Shown: positions 40,743 through 43,085 of the stretch, piece by piece
Position numbering within the stretch: position 1 is the first letter of the stretch
Layout of the letters: each line of letters starts with the position of its first letter
Assembly (NCBI GenBank): GCA_034096865.1
Contig: JAWQFJ010001827.1
Coordinates: 10,001 to 53,085, forward strand
Length of the DNA stretch: 43,085 bases
Direction of reading: 5' to 3'
From: Theodoxus fluviatilis
Lineage: Eukaryota; Mollusca; Gastropoda; Cycloneritida; Neritidae
Notes under the pieces: model-generated
Database searches by the model: none
What the model was told of the DNA's origin: nothing
What the model saw: only the letters and a program-made list of their open reading frames with translations
Program-made: the position numbers and the translations under genes

Positions 40743-41089
40743 GTGAGTGAGTCCTTTGCGCTTGAGCTCTTGGTCTTTTGAGACCCATAATTTTCAGATG
40801 TGATGTTTTAATTACATTGCTGTTTAAATTAGCCTGGCCACTTTCAGGCTTTCAGGGTGGGACAGCAAAGTGTGTATCCTGTCAAGGTTGACTGCAAAGG
40901 TTTTGTGGGGCACTCTGCTCTCCATTTCCTGGAGTGCCTGGGGACTGGATCCAAAAGCATCTGAAGGGTAATGGGGCAGCAGCAAGAAACTGCTGCAGCT
41001 GCTTCTCTGTAGGCCTGGCAGTGCAGCTGGCACCATACTTAGGCAGCCACCACCACTTAGTGGACACTCCCCAGTGGTTTGCAATGCTT
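40743..41089. other. Intron sequence
   Basis: Begins with the donor GTGAGTGAGT. No further exon recognised. Confidence 0.4.
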
Positions 41090-41187
41090 GGGGCAACCCA
41101 TGGTGGAACCACCGGAGCAAACCCGAAAGCGCCATGGCCACAGGTTCCAGCTGAAGAGGAGGGTGTCCAGTGGCAGCAGCCATATGT
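41090..41187 (+). repeat. Dispersed ~110-bp repeat, copy 3
   Basis: CAATGCTTGGGGCAACCCAT ... CAGGTTCCAGCTGAAGAGG ... GTGGCAGCAG matches copies 1 and 2. Confidence 0.6.
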
Positions 41188-41254
41188 TGTACTCTGTATC
41201 GTAGTAGTTAGATTAAACCATCATTACTGAGAGTGTGACTTACAGCCACAGCAA

Positions 41255-41340
41255 CTGCATGCCCCCTCATCAGCTGGAACCCCTAACATCTGGGCTTTTG
41301 GGGACTTTTCCAGTAGTTCAAGCCAGGGAAAAGAAAAAAT
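41255..41340 (-). repeat. Dispersed ~110-bp repeat, copy 4, inverted
   Basis: On the minus strand: GGCTTGAACTACTGGAAAAG, then TCCCCAAAAGCCC and GGTTCCAGCTGATGAGGGGG. It faces copy 3 at a distance of about 70 bases, forming an inverted pair. Confidence 0.65.
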
Positions 41341-43085
41341 GATTAATATATATTGCTATTTCAAGACTTCCGTGTTGGTCATGTTACCATGTCTCCTAAT
41401 ACCATTTGCAAAAGATTTTAGACAAGGGGGGCAATTTTGACATGTTCATTTTCAAACCAACTGTCGCGTGGTTACTTATCTAAAAACTTTAGAAGTTACA
41501 AGTCCCTTCCCAGAGGGCGATATAATCGCCTCAAGGAGAGGTGACCCTGATAAGTAAGAGAGTTTACAACTAAACTAACCTCCACTCCTTGGGGGGACAC
41601 CACAAACAACAGGAAAACAACCCAAGCTCAAATAAACACAGGCCAGTGAATCAGTTTGCAAAACAAATACAAATTTATTCAAGGCTAACAACCCTTCCTA
41701 GCAGTCCGAGACCACCGAGGAAGGTAAAGCTGAATAAAGGTGCAGCAGACAAAAGGAAACAAAACAATGCAAAAATGAATCAGTCAGCAGGTAAGGTGAC
41801 ACACTTCTACTTCCCGAAAAGTCACAAAAAAAACAACAACAACCACAGCAACTCTTGGAGTAGGGGAATGGATGAACAAATCAAGAAATACACAACTCCT
41901 ACTCCAACTAACACCTAAGTCACCGGTGACTAGGGTTAAACGATAAAGCACAAAAACACAACCGTCTCAAAAATCTGTTCTTCCTCCCACCATTTCTCAA
42001 GAAACTGAAATAAATTCAGTCATACCCCAAACCAAACACTCCACCTCAAAGTCCACCACAAACTCTGAAAAAAACACTTCACAACACCAATAATTCAACA
42101 ACACAACAAGAGCAAAAACCCAGCAACACACAGGGCGCGACAGCCAGTCCCCGCTCCCCATGCACTACATCACAAACAGCGGCCAGCGGCTCGCTAGCAA
42201 AACCCCCTCCACATTCCTCAGCCACCCCCTCGCTTCCCCTAAGCGGTGGCGTTTCCGGTTGGACGACCGGTAACTGAAAACGTAAACAAAGCAAGCCCCA
42301 CTCCGCTTCACTCTCGCGCGTGCAGTTGCCTCTCACACAGCAAGCTCACGCGATCCACGCGCATACGAATAGACACTTCGCGTCAACACAGCAATAACGC
42401 GTGGAGAATACACAGGAAAGAAACCATCTTACCATCACATCGCTGACAGTACGCTTCCCCCAGGCTAGCGTACACTGACTCTACGTGGCTCTCCCCTGGC
42501 TCACGTAACCAGAAAACACACAGCGATAACCACATGCCATTCTCACACAAGAAATCTCTGGCATAACTCAAACCACTTCTTCCCTTCTCAGTCCGTCTGA
42601 AAAGAAGATATTGTCCCAACCCTGGAACGAGTCACTGTACCCCAAACACAGTTTCTCAGAAGTCTTAGTGAATACTCCTATCACTGACGCACCCCTGGCG
42701 CCAAACGGTGTCCAGACAAATTGAACCCCTCCCCGTGGATTAAGTTCATTCCCCTTTTGTCTGTCATAAGATTTACCTTGACTTGCGAGCGTCACGCTCG
42801 ATTCTCCAAGTCAATAACAGTTTAGAAGACGATCCCAAACTTCGGCAGAGTTACACAGTCCTCAGAGCTAGAGCGATAAATACCATTCTGTAGAAGAATC
42901 AATTGATGAATCACTCTCCCCTTCCGTCGCATTGTCTACCCTGCGACAATACAGCCCGCTAAGACACCGCCTCACAGCGAATGTACAAGCTAGCATTTCT
43001 CCCCTCACCCTTCTGCCTCTGACACAATCTCCCCTGATTGTACAGGCCGCTCCGTGCGGACTTTCCTCCCCCACTTTACCCAAGT
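41341..43085. other. Unclassified sequence to the window end
   Basis: Low-GC sequence to about 42100, then GC-richer DNA with short open frames on both strands, none with a family motif I recognise. A small hairpin (GGCGAT ATA ATCGCC) is at about 41516. TATTCAAGGCTAACAACCC near 41677 looks like the reversed 3' end of a retroelement, but I cannot prove it. The terminal exon of the kinase gene is not seen here. Confidence 0.4.

Noticed and set aside
40824..41183. Minus-strand frame of 119 residues
   Set aside because: It covers the dispersed repeat and intron sequence; no motif, and the kinase gene is on the other strand.
41589..41918. Open frame rich in K, N and P as a possible gene or terminal kinase exon
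   Set aside because: Low-complexity composition, no family motif, and no splice site in the phase needed after exon h.
42079..43083. Minus-strand open frames near the window end
   Set aside because: Short, no recognisable motifs, and no continuity between frames; left as unclassified.

Overview
The window looks like nuclear DNA of an invertebrate animal. Spliced exons with consensus donor and acceptor sites, very long CA, CATA and CT microsatellites, and a dense mix of metazoan transposon families support this. The TE mix and the dispersed GGTCAAGGTCA-rich repeat make a mollusc my best guess, but nothing here proves the phylum. I saw no rRNA gene, tRNA gene, CRISPR array or bacterial-type operon.

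The only host gene I can defend is on the + strand: the middle and C-terminal part of a ceramide kinase family lipid kinase. Eight exons lie between 10833 and 40742, and every splice phase agrees with the next exon. The first two give the DAGK-type glycine motif VGGDG. The last two give the C-terminal lobe, ending in NIDGE...PEVEV. The N-terminus lies left of the window and the last exon lies right of it. The final visible intron (22364-40551, 18.2 kb) is a sink for transposons.

Left part (1-10700): a four-level transposon nest. A + strand LINE (1-397 and 7269-10147) is split by a minus-strand Gypsy element (398-7268). One Gypsy LTR is split by a second LINE (516-2337, 11-bp target duplication), which itself carries a SINE-like insertion. 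The Gypsy interior also carries an internally deleted piggyBac element (2565-4386, TTAA on both sides). A second LINE 3' end and a (CT)n tract follow.

Middle part (10.8-22.4 kb): introns of the kinase gene. They hold a dead mariner (11848-13079), an ~830-bp CA tract, two members of a small DNA-transposon family with CAGACCTG ends and 6-bp target duplications (15288-16000 and 17029-17375), a Tigger/pogo-like non-autonomous element (20869-22114), and copy 1 of a repeat packed with direct AGGTCA half-sites.

The 18-kb intron (22.4-40.5 kb) contains the most interesting structure. At least five minus-strand LINE segments of one restriction-endonuclease-type family lie head to tail. Each is bounded by (CATA)n on its 3' side, and most also on their 5' side. 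They are followed by a further LINE (34387-36930), a Harbinger fragment and two more copies of the AGGTCA repeat. This suggests a LINE that both targets and seeds (TATG)n microsatellites. Several elements have lost their middle and kept both ends (two of the LINE segments, the 34-37 kb LINE, Gypsy and piggyBac). The last 2.3 kb (40743-43085) holds intron sequence and repeats I could not classify.
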